Positions 42,324 through 50,968 of a stretch of DNA of 64,000 nucleotides are shown here, in pieces. Numbering within the stretch: position 1 is the first letter of the stretch; each line of letters starts with the position of its first letter. The position numbers were made by a program, and so were the translations under genes. This stretch comes from Pseudomonadota bacterium (GTDB lineage: Bacteria > Pseudomonadota > Alphaproteobacteria > Rhizobiales > Devosiaceae): the NCBI GenBank assembly GCA_023388175.1, contig JAEWGT010000002.1, positions 62,001 to 126,000 of the forward strand, written 5' to 3'. The notes under the pieces are model-generated. The model made no database searches, was not told the DNA's origin, and saw nothing but the letters and a program-made list of their open reading frames with translations.

Positions 42324-43856
42324 TTAAGCCGCGTAGGTCTTCTTGATCTCGTCCAGAGCCGACTTCAGCTTGGCACGGCTGTCGTCGCTCAGCGCCTTTT
42401 CAGTGGCGATGGTCGAGAGCAGATCGGCATGCTTGGAACGCAGGTTCGAGAGAATGTGCTTCTCAAAATCCTGAACCTTGTTCACCGGAACGCTATCGAG
42501 ATAGCCCTGGCCACCGGCAAAGATCACCGCGACCTGTTCTTCGGTCTTGAGCGGGCTGAACTGCGGCTGCTTGAGCAGCTCGGTCAGGCGCGCGCCACGG
42601 TTGAGCAGGCGCTGGGTTGCAGCGTCAAGGTCCGAACCGAACTGGGCGAAGGCCGCCATTTCGCGATACTGCGACAGCTCGCCCTTGAGCGAACCGGCAA
42701 CCTGCTTCATCGCCTTGATCTGGGCCGAGCCACCAACGCGCGACACAGACAGACCAACGTTCACGGCCGGGCGGATGCCCTGGAAGAACAGGTTGGTTTC
42801 AAGGAAGATCTGGCCGTCGGTGATCGAGATCACGTTGGTCGGGATATAGGCCGACACGTCGTTGGCCTGGGTCTCGATGACCGGCAGCGCGGTGAGCGAA
42901 CCAAGACCATGGTCTTCGTTCAGCTTTGCAGCGCGTTCAAGCAGACGGGAGTGCAGGTAGAAGACGTCGCCCGGATAGGCTTCGCGGCCTGGCGGACGGC
43001 GCAGCAGCAGCGACATCTGACGGTAGGCAACGGCCTGCTTGGTCAGATCGTCATAGGCGATCACGGCATGCTTGCCATTGTCGCGGAACCACTCGCCGAT
43101 GGCGCAGCCGGTGAACGGCGCGATATACTGCAGCGGAGCCGGGTCCGAAGCGGTCGCAGCGATGATGATCGAATAGGGCAGCGCGCCCGATTCTTCGAGC
43201 TGCTTGACAAACTGAGCAACGGTCGAACGCTTCTGACCCACGGCGACGTAGATGCAATAGAGCTTGTCGCTCTCGTTGCCGGCGTCGTGAGCGGGCTTCT
43301 GGTTGAGGAACGTGTCCAGAATGATGGCGGTCTTGCCGGTCTGGCGGTCACCGATGACCAGCTCGCGCTGGCCGCGGCCGATCGGGATCAGCGCGTCGAT
43401 AGCCTTGAGGCCGGTCGACATGGGCTCGTGCACGGACTTGCGCGGCAGAATGCCTGGCGCCTTGACGTCGACGCGGCGGCGTTCGGTGTGCTCGATGGGG
43501 CCCTTGCCGTCGATCGGGTTACCCAGACCATCGACCACGCGGCCGAGCAGGCCAGGACCAACAGGGGTATCCACGATGGCGCCGGTACGCTTGACGACGT
43601 CGCCTTCCTTGATCGAACGGTCATTGCCGAAAATCACGACGCCGACATTGTCGGTTTCGAGATTGAGGGCCATGCCCTTGATGCCGCCGGGGAATTCGAC
43701 GAGCTCGCCGGCCTGCACATTGTCGAGGCCATAGACGCGGGCAATACCGTCACCGACGGAAAGCACCTGACCAACTTCGGAAACCTGGGCTTCCTGGCCG
43801 AAATTCTTGATCTGGTCCTTGAGGATCGCAGAGATTTCCGCGGCTTTGATGTCCAT
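42324..43856 (-). CDS. atpA: ATP synthase F1 alpha subunit
   Basis: This 510-residue subunit begins MDIKAAEISAILKDQIKNFG, has the non-catalytic P-loop GDRQTGKTAI and the signature SDPAPLQYIAPFTG. Its ATG directly follows the atpH stop with no spacer, so the two are probably co-translated. Confidence 0.98.
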   Translation of the reverse strand: MDIKAAEISAILKDQIKNFGQEAQVSEVGQVLSVGDGIARVYGLDNVQAGELVEFPGGIKGMALNLETDNVGVVIFGNDRSIKEGDVVKRTGAIVDTPVGPGLLGRVVDGLGNPIDGKGPIEHTERRRVDVKAPGILPRKSVHEPMSTGLKAIDALIPIGRGQRELVIGDRQTGKTAIILDTFLNQKPAHDAGNESDKLYCIYVAVGQKRSTVAQFVKQLEESGALPYSIIIAATASDPAPLQYIAPFTGCAIGEWFRDNGKHAVIAYDDLTKQAVAYRQMSLLLRRPPGREAYPGDVFYLHSRLLERAAKLNEDHGLGSLTALPVIETQANDVSAYIPTNVISITDGQIFLETNLFFQGIRPAVNVGLSVSRVGGSAQIKAMKQVAGSLKGELSQYREMAAFAQFGSDLDAATQRLLNRGARLTELLKQPQFSPLKTEEQVAVIFAGGQGYLDSVPVNKVQDFEKHILSNLRSKHADLLSTIATEKALSDDSRAKLKSALDEIKKTYAA

Positions 43857-44417
43857 TTATCCGACCTCTTTCATGGCGATTTTCATCGCGGCGAGTTTTG
43901 TCTTGAGCGAAGAATCGATCATCTGGCTGCCGACCTTCACCTGAAGGCCGCCAATCAGCGAGGGATCGACGAATTGATTGAGCGTAACAGTCTTGCCTAG
44001 CTTGGCCTTGAGCGTTTCGCTGAGGGCGGCAGCCTGCTCACTGGTGAGCGGGGCGGCCGAGGTCACATCGGCGCTGGCTTCGCCGCGCGCGGCAGCAGCC
44101 AGCTCGCGGAAGCTGACAATGATCTGGTCAAGCGCGAAGAGACGGCCATTGCGCGCCACGATGCGCAGGAAATTGCCGACCAGCGGATTGACCTTGGCCT
44201 TGCCGAGCAGGGCGTCAAGCGCCGAGGCCTTGACGTCGCCGGGAATGACGGGGGAGCGGAGATAGCGGGAAAAATCCTCGCTTTCACCGATCAGGCGGGA
44301 AATATCGGAAAGCCCGGTTTCCACCTGGGCAAGCTGGTTCTCGCTTTTAGCGAGATCGAACAGCGCCGACGCATATGGCCGTGCGATCTGGGTAAGCACT
44401 GAATTCTGCGCTGCCAA
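43857..44417 (-). CDS. atpH: ATP synthase F1 delta subunit, probable TTG start
   Basis: This 186-residue OSCP/delta protein has the N-terminal helical domain (IARPYASALFDLAKSE), FLRIVARNGRLFALDQII and the C-terminal VTLNQFVDPSLIGGLQVKVG. No ATG or GTG lies near the conserved N-terminus; TTG at 44417 gives the expected length and is preceded by GAGGGTGAA on the minus strand. It heads the F1 operon. Confidence 0.93.
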   Translation of the reverse strand: MAAQNSVLTQIARPYASALFDLAKSENQLAQVETGLSDISRLIGESEDFSRYLRSPVIPGDVKASALDALLGKAKVNPLVGNFLRIVARNGRLFALDQIIVSFRELAAAARGEASADVTSAAPLTSEQAAALSETLKAKLGKTVTLNQFVDPSLIGGLQVKVGSQMIDSSLKTKLAAMKIAMKEVG

Positions 44418-44540
44418 TGCCGCTTCACCCTCTGTTTGTCCGTCCCTCTCACGGTTCCGTTGCCGGAACCCGGGCGGGTTTATAAGTCTTGGACGTGCTC
44501 GGAAACGGGGCTCGAGCCGGACCCCTCGAAAGTCGGGCGT

Positions 44541-44569
44541 CTCTAACACATGGAAAGTCAGGCTTGCAA
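44541..44569 (-). promoter_or_regulatory. Putative promoter of atpHAGDC
   Basis: Read leftward, TTGCAA (44569-44564) and TTAGAG (44546-44541) are 17 bp apart, about 125 bp before the atpH start. The boxes are moderate sigma-70 matches. Confidence 0.4.
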
Positions 44570-45084
44570 GGCTTGGAAACCCGATTCAAATGCGGCGAAT
44601 TTGTCGCACTCCGCAGGCGGTCCGCAGGACAGAGCGCCCCAGTAGGGCGATCTGAGCCAAGGAGGCCATGAAAGCTAGGCTTGAATGGCGCGGGCCGCCC
44701 CTTCGGGGCAAATCATGCCGGTGCATGATTTAAGGCGGGGAAGCGATGAGAGCTACGCTCGAATGGCATGCACCGGCCCATCCATTTCAGTGCGAACTGG
44801 CGCACAATTGCAGCGGCGCCGAGGCCTCACGCCCCCGTGAACACACAGACGTGCGAAAGCGGCCCGCGTCGTTACGAAGGCTTAAGAACTATGCTCGCAT
44901 TATGTCGGGGTGATCTTCTTGATCGCGACCGATCTTCTGATCGGTTGGGGGCGCAGCGGGCGGTTGGGATGGCTGGGTAAGCACACCGCCCGCCGCTAAC
45001 CTCGGTCATCACTCCGTGGCTTCCCCTAAAGTGCGAGCCAAAGGTAAAGGATGTCTTGCATTTTCGGCAGGACACGCTCACTTC
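44570..45084. other. Gap between atp operon and priA
   Basis: Apart from the repeat pair and mini-ORFs at 44668-44910, this ~500-bp stretch shows a short hairpin CCGAT/ATCGG near 44930-44945 and longer arms GCGGGCGGT and ACCGCCCGC around 44956-44995 with a ~20-base loop and no T-tract. I see no recognised RNA gene. It separates two leftward transcripts. Confidence 0.5.
44668..44767 (+). repeat. Imperfect direct repeats with a hairpin, each opening a mini-ORF
   Basis: ATGAAAGCTAGGCTTGAATGGC (44668-44689, shown here as two halves: ATGAAAGCTAGG and CTTGAATGGC) is repeated at 44746-44767 as ATGAGAGCTACG and CTCGAATGGC, 19 of 22 identical. Between them AAATCATG (44710-44717) and CATGATTT (44724-44731) form a hairpin. 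The first copy follows AAGGAGG and would encode a 21-residue peptide starting MKARLEW; the second would encode a 54-residue peptide starting MRATLEW and ending at 44910. Whether they are translated is unknown. Confidence 0.5.
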
Positions 45085-47253
45085 CTACATGAAACTCATC
45101 GGATCGATATCGATCTGCACCTTGAGATCGCCTTTCGGCTTGTCCGCGCCGCCCAGCCAGAACCGCACATAACCCGACAGATCGAAATCCTTGCCCGATT
45201 GCGCCAGGAGCCGCACCCGGTGCCGTCCGCGGATCATCGCCACCGGCGCATCGGCCGGACCATAGAGCCGCACCCCGTCGGCCATCGGCGCCGCCGACAA
45301 TAGATGGCGGGCATAGGTCATGGCGTCATTCTGCGTATTGGCGGAGACGATCAGCGCCGCCAGCCGGCCAAAGGGCGGCATGCCCCCGGCCTCGCGCGCC
45401 AGCAATTCCTGCGCGTAAAACGCTTCGCGATCGCCATTGACCATGGCTTTGAGCACCGGATGGTCGGGATGGTAGGTTTGCAAAAACGCCTTGCCATGCC
45501 GGCTGGCGCGCCCGGCCCGCCCCGCGACCTGCGTCAGGATCTGAAAGGTTTTTTCCGCCGCCCGCGGATCGCCATGCGCCAGCCCCAGATCGGCATCGAG
45601 CACACCCACCACCGACAATTTCTCGAAATGGTGACCCTTGGATACCAGTTGCGTGCCGATGATCAGGTCATATTCGCCCCGCTCGATCTCCGCAAAGCGT
45701 TCCCGAAGCTGGGCGTGGCTGCCCATGTCGGTTGAGAGCAGCACCCGCCGGGCATCGGGAAAGCGCGCCGCTGCCTCCTCGGCAACGCGCTCCACGCCCG
45801 GCCCCACGGCAACCAGCGAATCGGCCTCCCCGCATTCCCCGCAGACCTTGGGTGTGCGCATCTCATACCCGCAATGGTGGCACATGAGCACTCCGCGAAA
45901 CCGGTGCTCCACCATCCAGGCCGAACAGTCCGGACATTGATATTGATGGCCGCAGGACCGGCACAGCGTCAGCGGCGCATAACCGCGCCGGTTGAGGAAC
46001 AAGAGCGCCTGCTCACCCCGGTCCAGGGCCGAAAACACTTCCCGCGCCAGGGCGGGAGCGATCCACTCGCCTCTCTCCGGCCCATCCGTCCGCATGTCGA
46101 TCGCGGTCACGTCGGGCATGGCCGCTTCGGCGAAGCGGCTTTCGAGCCGCACATGCGCGTAGCGCCCCGCATTGGCATTGTTGCGCGATTCGACCGATGG
46201 CGTGGCCGAGGACAGGATCACCCGCGCCTTGGCGAGATTGGCCCGCACGATGGCCATGTCGCGCGCATGATAGGTAAAGCCGTCCGATTGCTTGTAGGCG
46301 CCGTCATGCTCCTCATCGAGCACCAATAGCCCCAGTTCGCGGAATGGCAGGAACAGGGCCGAGCGCGCGCCCACCAGTGCCCGCACCGTCCCGTCCAGCA
46401 CGCCGCGCCACACCTTGGCCCGCTGAGCCGGGGTCATGTCCGAATGCCATTCCGCCGGCCTTGCGCCAAATCTCTTGGTGAAGCGGTCGATGAATGTATT
46501 GGTCAGCGCGATTTCCGGCAGCAGGATCAGGGCCTGCCGCCCGGCCCGCAGCGTATCGGCCACCGCCTCGAAAAACACTTCGGTCTTGCCGCCCCCGGTC
46601 ACCCCATCGAGCAGCGCCACGCCGAAATCATTGGCATCCAGCGCCAGAATCTGCGCCAGCGCCTTCTGCTGCTCGTCATTGAGCTGGGCCGGGCGGTCGT
46701 CGGGATCGGGCGGCAGGACCACTGGCGGCGGTGCCATTTCGAGCTTTTCCACTGCGCCCGCCCGCTCCAGCCCCTCGATAACCGAGGACGAAACGCCGCT
46801 CGCCCCGATCAGAGCCGGCTTGGGCCAGGCCATGTCGTCCATCAGGCAATCGAGCACCCGCAACCGTGCCGGGGTCAGCTTTTCCGGCTCATGCCCGGTG
46901 CGGCGATAGGCGATCACGGGCCTCGGCCTGTCCAGCGCCTCGGGCGAGCGCAGCACCCCGCGCAGGACCTGCCCCGGCGCGGCCAGCGTATAGCGCGCCA
47001 CCCATTCCACCAGTTTGAGCAATTCTTCCGAGAGAGCCGGAACGTCATAGGCATGGGCGATGTCGCGCAGCCTGTTATGCGCCACCATATCCTTCGGCAC
47101 GCCCCAGACCACCCCGAGAATGAGGCGCGGGCCAAGCGGAACGGCGACGATAGAACCACGTTCCAACGCCATGCCATCGGGCACGCGATAGGAATAGGGC
47201 CCCTCGACGGCCACTCCCACCATCACCGCCACGATGTCGCCAGGCTCGAACAT
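45085..47253 (-). CDS. priA: Primosomal helicase PriA
   Basis: This 722-residue superfamily 2 helicase restarts stalled replication forks. It has the 3'-DNA-binding start (MFEPGDIVAVMVGVAVEGPYSYRVP), Walker A GVTGGGKTE, DEEH box LDEEHDGAYKQ, the two-zinc cluster (CRSCGHQYQCPDC, then CHHCG and CGECG) and helicase motifs GTQLVSKGHHF and QVAGRAGR. The ATG at 47253 is chosen; the frame stays open another 1 kb upstream, but that part is antisense to xerC. It is divergent from xerC. Confidence 0.96.
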   Translation of the reverse strand: MFEPGDIVAVMVGVAVEGPYSYRVPDGMALERGSIVAVPLGPRLILGVVWGVPKDMVAHNRLRDIAHAYDVPALSEELLKLVEWVARYTLAAPGQVLRGVLRSPEALDRPRPVIAYRRTGHEPEKLTPARLRVLDCLMDDMAWPKPALIGASGVSSSVIEGLERAGAVEKLEMAPPPVVLPPDPDDRPAQLNDEQQKALAQILALDANDFGVALLDGVTGGGKTEVFFEAVADTLRAGRQALILLPEIALTNTFIDRFTKRFGARPAEWHSDMTPAQRAKVWRGVLDGTVRALVGARSALFLPFRELGLLVLDEEHDGAYKQSDGFTYHARDMAIVRANLAKARVILSSATPSVESRNNANAGRYAHVRLESRFAEAAMPDVTAIDMRTDGPERGEWIAPALAREVFSALDRGEQALLFLNRRGYAPLTLCRSCGHQYQCPDCSAWMVEHRFRGVLMCHHCGYEMRTPKVCGECGEADSLVAVGPGVERVAEEAAARFPDARRVLLSTDMGSHAQLRERFAEIERGEYDLIIGTQLVSKGHHFEKLSVVGVLDADLGLAHGDPRAAEKTFQILTQVAGRAGRASRHGKAFLQTYHPDHPVLKAMVNGDREAFYAQELLAREAGGMPPFGRLAALIVSANTQNDAMTYARHLLSAAPMADGVRLYGPADAPVAMIRGRHRVRLLAQSGKDFDLSGYVRFWLGGADKPKGDLKVQIDIDPMSFM

Positions 47254-47310
47254 TTGTGCGCGTTCCGTTCTCTTTGTCTTTAGATAGGAATGCGCCGCGA
47301 TTCGGCTACA

Positions 47311-47355
47311 GCATGTCGCCCGAAATTCGGCACCGGTTTCGGGAAAATGACATGC
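47311..47355. repeat. Nested palindromic element between priA and xerC
   Basis: Outer arms GCATGTC (47311-47317) and GACATGC (47349-47355) enclose inner arms CCCGAAA (47319-47325) and TTTCGGG (47337-47343). The outline matches a very common Rhizobiales intergenic repeat (known from memory as GCATGTC...GACATGC elements). It sits in the divergent promoter region of priA and xerC. Confidence 0.7.
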
Positions 47356-47409
47356 GCCAGGGTAAGTCCGTTTAAGATGGGCTTTACCGCCAAGGAGCAA
47401 ACTCGCCCA

Positions 47410-48339
47410 ATGACCGACAGCGCTTTTGCTACTGACGACTTTATTCGGGAACGCATCTCCGCCTGGCTCCGCGATCTGGGCTCGGTCCGCCGGCTTGCCC
47501 CCAAGACGCTCGAAGCCTATGGCCGCGACCTGGCTCAATTCATGACCTTCCTTGCCGGGCATATGGGCGGCCCGGTCAGCATCGATTCGCTGAAACAGCT
47601 GCGCGGCGCCGATATCCGCGCCTTCATGGCCCAGCGCCGCACGGAAAGCCTGGGCTCCCGCTCGCTGGCCCGCATCCTTTCCGCGCTCAAGAGCTTCTTC
47701 GGCTTTCTCGAACGCGAGGGCACCCTTGCCACCGAAGCGCTGAACGTCATCCGCACCCCCAAAATCCCCCGCTCGCTGCCCAAGGCGTTGACCGTCATCG
47801 AGGCGCGGCAAACGATTGCCATGACCGATGAGATGGAAGACCGCCCCTGGGTGGCCGCCCGCGACATGGCGGTGATTTCGCTTTGCTATGGGGCAGGGCT
47901 GCGCATTGCCGAAGCGCTCTCGCTGACCCGGTCCGATCTGGAAGCCGATACGCTGCGCGTCACCGGCAAGGGGGGCAAGGTGCGCATGGTGCCCATGATC
48001 GGTCCCGTGCGCCAGTCCATCGAAAACTATCTCGATCTTGCCCCGTTCAGGCTCTGGCCTCAAGAGCCGCTGTTTCGCGGCGTTCGTGGCGGCGTCCTGT
48101 CCCCGCGCCTCATCCAGAAGCGCATGGAAAGCCTGCGCTCGGCCCTCGGCCTGCCGCCTTCGGCCACGCCCCACGCCCTGCGCCATTCCTTTGCCACCCA
48201 CCTGCTCGGCAAGGGCGGCGACCTGCGCTCCATTCAGGAATTGCTGGGCCATGCCAGCCTCTCCAGCACCCAGATCTATACCGCCGTCGATACCGAGCGC
48301 CTGCTCGAAAGCTATGCGAAGGCCCATCCGCGCGGATAG
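47410..48339 (+). CDS. xerC: Tyrosine recombinase XerC
   Basis: This 309-residue recombinase has the SAM-like N-terminal domain (to ~105) and catalytic residues R165 (GAGLRIAEAL), H255 and R258 (HALRHSFATHL), H281 (LGHASLSSTQIY) and the nucleophile Y290. It resolves chromosome dimers at dif together with XerD. ATG at 47410 is chosen; the open frame upstream runs through the palindromic repeat. XerC is preferred to XerD from the priA neighbourhood and N-terminal pattern, but the distinction is not certain. Confidence 0.9.
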   Translation: MTDSAFATDDFIRERISAWLRDLGSVRRLAPKTLEAYGRDLAQFMTFLAGHMGGPVSIDSLKQLRGADIRAFMAQRRTESLGSRSLARILSALKSFFGFLEREGTLATEALNVIRTPKIPRSLPKALTVIEARQTIAMTDEMEDRPWVAARDMAVISLCYGAGLRIAEALSLTRSDLEADTLRVTGKGGKVRMVPMIGPVRQSIENYLDLAPFRLWPQEPLFRGVRGGVLSPRLIQKRMESLRSALGLPPSATPHALRHSFATHLLGKGGDLRSIQELLGHASLSSTQIYTAVDTERLLESYAKAHPRG

Positions 48340-48423
48340 GCTCGTGCTGGACGGATTCCATGTCTTTGGCCTTTAAGCCCGCGCCGCGAGGCTCTATTGC
48401 TGGGGCACGAAAGAAGACATCCC

Positions 48424-49371
48424 ATGGCCTCCCCTCAGAATCCGACCAATCCGCCCGCCATCGACATGGTCGGCTACGGCTTCGCCATTTGTGGCGCGGC
48501 GCTGTTTTCCACCAAGGGCATCTTCATCAAGCTCGCCTTTGCCGAAGGCGTCTCGACCGAGGCCACACTGGCGCTGCGCATGCTGGTGGCCCTGCCGATC
48601 TATCTGGTCATTCTGTTCAGCCTGTTGCGCCGCAACCCAGCCATCAGGACCCTGCTGACCCCGCGCCGGCTCATCGCCTCCATGGCGGTCGGCGCCCTGG
48701 GCTATTATCTGTCGAGCTATCTCGATTTCGCCGGCCTTGCCTACGTGTCGGCGCAATATGAGCGGCTGGTGCTTTTCACCTACCCCTTCTTCGTACTCTT
48801 GTTCGGCGTCTGGTTTTTCGGCGACCGCATGAACTGGAAGCTGCTGCCGCCCATGGCCATCACCTATGGCGGCCTGCTGGTCATCTTTGCCTGGAACCTG
48901 GCGGTACAGCCCGAGGGTCTGTTCATCGGCACTGCCCTGGTGCTGGGTTCGGCGCTGACCTTCGCGCTCTACCAGCACCTCGCCCGCGCCCAGATGCTCA
49001 TTATCGGCTCGGGCCTCTTCACCTGCATCGGCATGTCCACTGCGGCTTTTCTGGCCATCAGCCAGAGTCTGGTGGTCGATGGCCCGGCCACCTACATGAA
49101 TTTCAGCCCCTATGTGTGGTTTTTGGGCCTGATGCTGGGCATTCTCGGCACGGTCCTGCCCTCCTTCCTGCTCAATACCGGCATTGCCCGCATCGGCGCC
49201 CGCGCAACGTCTTCGACGGCGTCTTTCGGCCCCATCATCACCATCGTGCTGGCTGTCTTCATCCTGGGCGAGGACTTCACCCTGTTCCATGCCGTGGGCA
49301 CGGCGCTGGTGCTGTTCGGCTCGTCGCTGTTCGCGCGAACGGAAAATCGTGGCCGGGCCGTTGCCTCATGA
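48424..49371 (+). CDS. DMT-superfamily transporter (EamA domains)
   Basis: This 315-residue inner-membrane protein has about ten hydrophobic segments forming two EamA repeats (AICGAALFSTKGIFIKLAF at the start; MLGILGTVLPSFLLNTGIARIGA and PIITIVLAVFILGEDFT near the end). Substrate unknown; amino acids, metabolites or drugs are typical for the family. It stands between xerC and the repeat-protein gene, both on the same strand, with its own short leader. Confidence 0.88.
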   Translation: MASPQNPTNPPAIDMVGYGFAICGAALFSTKGIFIKLAFAEGVSTEATLALRMLVALPIYLVILFSLLRRNPAIRTLLTPRRLIASMAVGALGYYLSSYLDFAGLAYVSAQYERLVLFTYPFFVLLFGVWFFGDRMNWKLLPPMAITYGGLLVIFAWNLAVQPEGLFIGTALVLGSALTFALYQHLARAQMLIIGSGLFTCIGMSTAAFLAISQSLVVDGPATYMNFSPYVWFLGLMLGILGTVLPSFLLNTGIARIGARATSSTASFGPIITIVLAVFILGEDFTLFHAVGTALVLFGSSLFARTENRGRAVAS

Positions 49372-49511
49372 TCAGAAAACAAAAGCAAACCGCCCCAATG
49401 CGGCTATAAAGGGACCGCACAAAGAGCGCCGAGGGCCAATGCCGGCTCCGGGTGGGGCATGATTGTCCCGATTGAACCGGGCGGGCTGGCATAAACCAGG
49501 AGGGACAATCC

Positions 49512-50861
49512 ATGCACATCAAGAACAGGAAACTGGGCAGCGTCGTCCTGACTTTGGCCCTGTTGTCGGGCCTCTCCACTCCCGCTCTGGCGCAGGCCAG
49601 CCCCGATATCGACTTTGGCGACGACAGCTCAGAATGGGCCAATGACGGGGAATGCGACGACCCGCGCTTTGACGGCGCGCTGATGGCAGCCGATCTGAAC
49701 GAGATCAATATCGGCCGCGACGCCAGCGATTGCCGTGCCGCTTTCGAGGCCGGCACCGTAACCCTGCGCAGTGCCGAACAAGATGCCGGGGACGAAGCGG
49801 AGACGGCCACGGAGGCCCCAGCAGATACGGGAACGGAACCGGCCCCGGCGCGCGAAATCGACTTCGGCGATGACAGCTCGCAATGGGCCGATGACGGGGA
49901 ATGCGACGATCCACGCTTTGCCGGTGCGGGCATGGCCGAAGTGCTCGAAGATGTCGACCTTGGCCACGACGCCACCGATTGCCGCGCCGCCTTCGATGCA
50001 GGCACTATCACCCTCGCCGAAGACAAGGCAGCCGACGAAGGCGCGATTGATTTCGGCGACGATTCCGGCAGCTATCCCAACGACCAGCAATGCGACGACC
50101 CGCGCTTTACCGGCCCCGGCATGGCGTCCGAACCGAGCGATGACAATATTGCCCGCGACGCCACCGATTGCCGCAACGCCTTTGAGGATGGCGATATCAG
50201 CCTCGTGACCGATGCTACCGAGGCAGACGCGACTGGCGCCACCGCGCCACCGGCCTGGCTTGCCGTGATCGCCAACCGCATCGATTTCGGTGACGATTCG
50301 GGTGACTGGCCCCATGACGGGGAATGTGACGATCCCGACTTTGTAGGCCCCGGCGCCGCCCCCGAACCCTATGACGACAATCGCCTCGCCGATGCCAGCG
50401 ACTGCCGCGCTGCATTCCTCTCCGGCACCGTCACCCTGCGGGCGCAATCCTCCGCCGCCGACCCTGCGGCGTTCAATTACGGCGACGACAGCTCGCGTTG
50501 GGCCCATGACGGGGAATGCGACGACCTGCGCTTTGCCGGAACCGGCATGGCCAAGAAGCTCGACCAGGATGACGTGGCCGCCGATGCCACCGATTGCCGC
50601 GCGCTGGAAGCAGACGGACTGGTTTCGATCCAGCCCGTCTATCATCCCGACTATGCGCTGGGCGCCCCCTATGACAGCACAGACGTGGATTTCGGTGACG
50701 ATTCCTCGCCCTATGCCCATGACGACATTTGTGACGATCCGCGGTTCCAGGGCCCCGGCATGGCCATCACGCTGCTCGACAGCGACCGCCTTGCCGATGC
50801 CAGCGATTGCAAGGCCGCCTTCGAATCCGGCCTGATCACCCTGCGCGACGGCCAAAGCTAA
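49512..50861 (+). CDS. Secreted protein of six Cys-paired acidic repeats, unknown function
   Basis: This 449-residue protein has a signal peptide (MHIKNRKLGSVVLTLALLSG, cleavage near ALAQ). The rest is six ~53-residue units starting near residues 33, 116, 179, 257, 321 and 392, separated by acidic/Ala/Thr linkers of up to 30 residues. The consensus is DFGDDSSxWAxDGECDDPRF, then GxGMA, then DATDCRAAF and a final TITL-like strand. Each unit has two cysteines (GECDD and TDCRA), probably one disulfide, and dense aspartates that might bind calcium. I recognise no named family. A strong AGGAGG site precedes the ATG and a bidirectional terminator follows. Confidence 0.85.
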   Translation: MHIKNRKLGSVVLTLALLSGLSTPALAQASPDIDFGDDSSEWANDGECDDPRFDGALMAADLNEINIGRDASDCRAAFEAGTVTLRSAEQDAGDEAETATEAPADTGTEPAPAREIDFGDDSSQWADDGECDDPRFAGAGMAEVLEDVDLGHDATDCRAAFDAGTITLAEDKAADEGAIDFGDDSGSYPNDQQCDDPRFTGPGMASEPSDDNIARDATDCRNAFEDGDISLVTDATEADATGATAPPAWLAVIANRIDFGDDSGDWPHDGECDDPDFVGPGAAPEPYDDNRLADASDCRAAFLSGTVTLRAQSSAADPAAFNYGDDSSRWAHDGECDDLRFAGTGMAKKLDQDDVAADATDCRALEADGLVSIQPVYHPDYALGAPYDSTDVDFGDDSSPYAHDDICDDPRFQGPGMAITLLDSDRLADASDCKAAFESGLITLRDGQS

Positions 50862-50886
50862 GCCCTGCGCATCCGGTCTGAAATGC

Positions 50887-50915
50887 AAAACGGCGGGGCC
50901 ATGCCCCGCCGTTTT
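50887..50915. terminator. Bidirectional terminator between the repeat-protein gene and sdhB
   Basis: Perfect 13-bp arms AAAACGGCGGGGC (50887-50899) and GCCCCGCCGTTTT (50903-50915) with a 3-base loop give a stem flanked by A- and T-runs on the two sides. It can end both convergent transcripts. Confidence 0.92.
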
Positions 50916-50968
50916 CCTGTTCTGGTGCTTTGCCTCCGGACCCTGATCCGGACGGGCTTGTAAAAGCC

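Noticed and set aside
47254..48327. N-terminal extension of priA over 350 codons
   Set aside because: The extension is the antisense of xerC; the PriA N-terminus begins at the ATG at 47253.
49608..50843. Regularly spaced DNA repeats that might suggest a CRISPR-like array
   Set aside because: The periodicity is in-frame protein repetition with variable linkers, not identical direct repeats with unique spacers.
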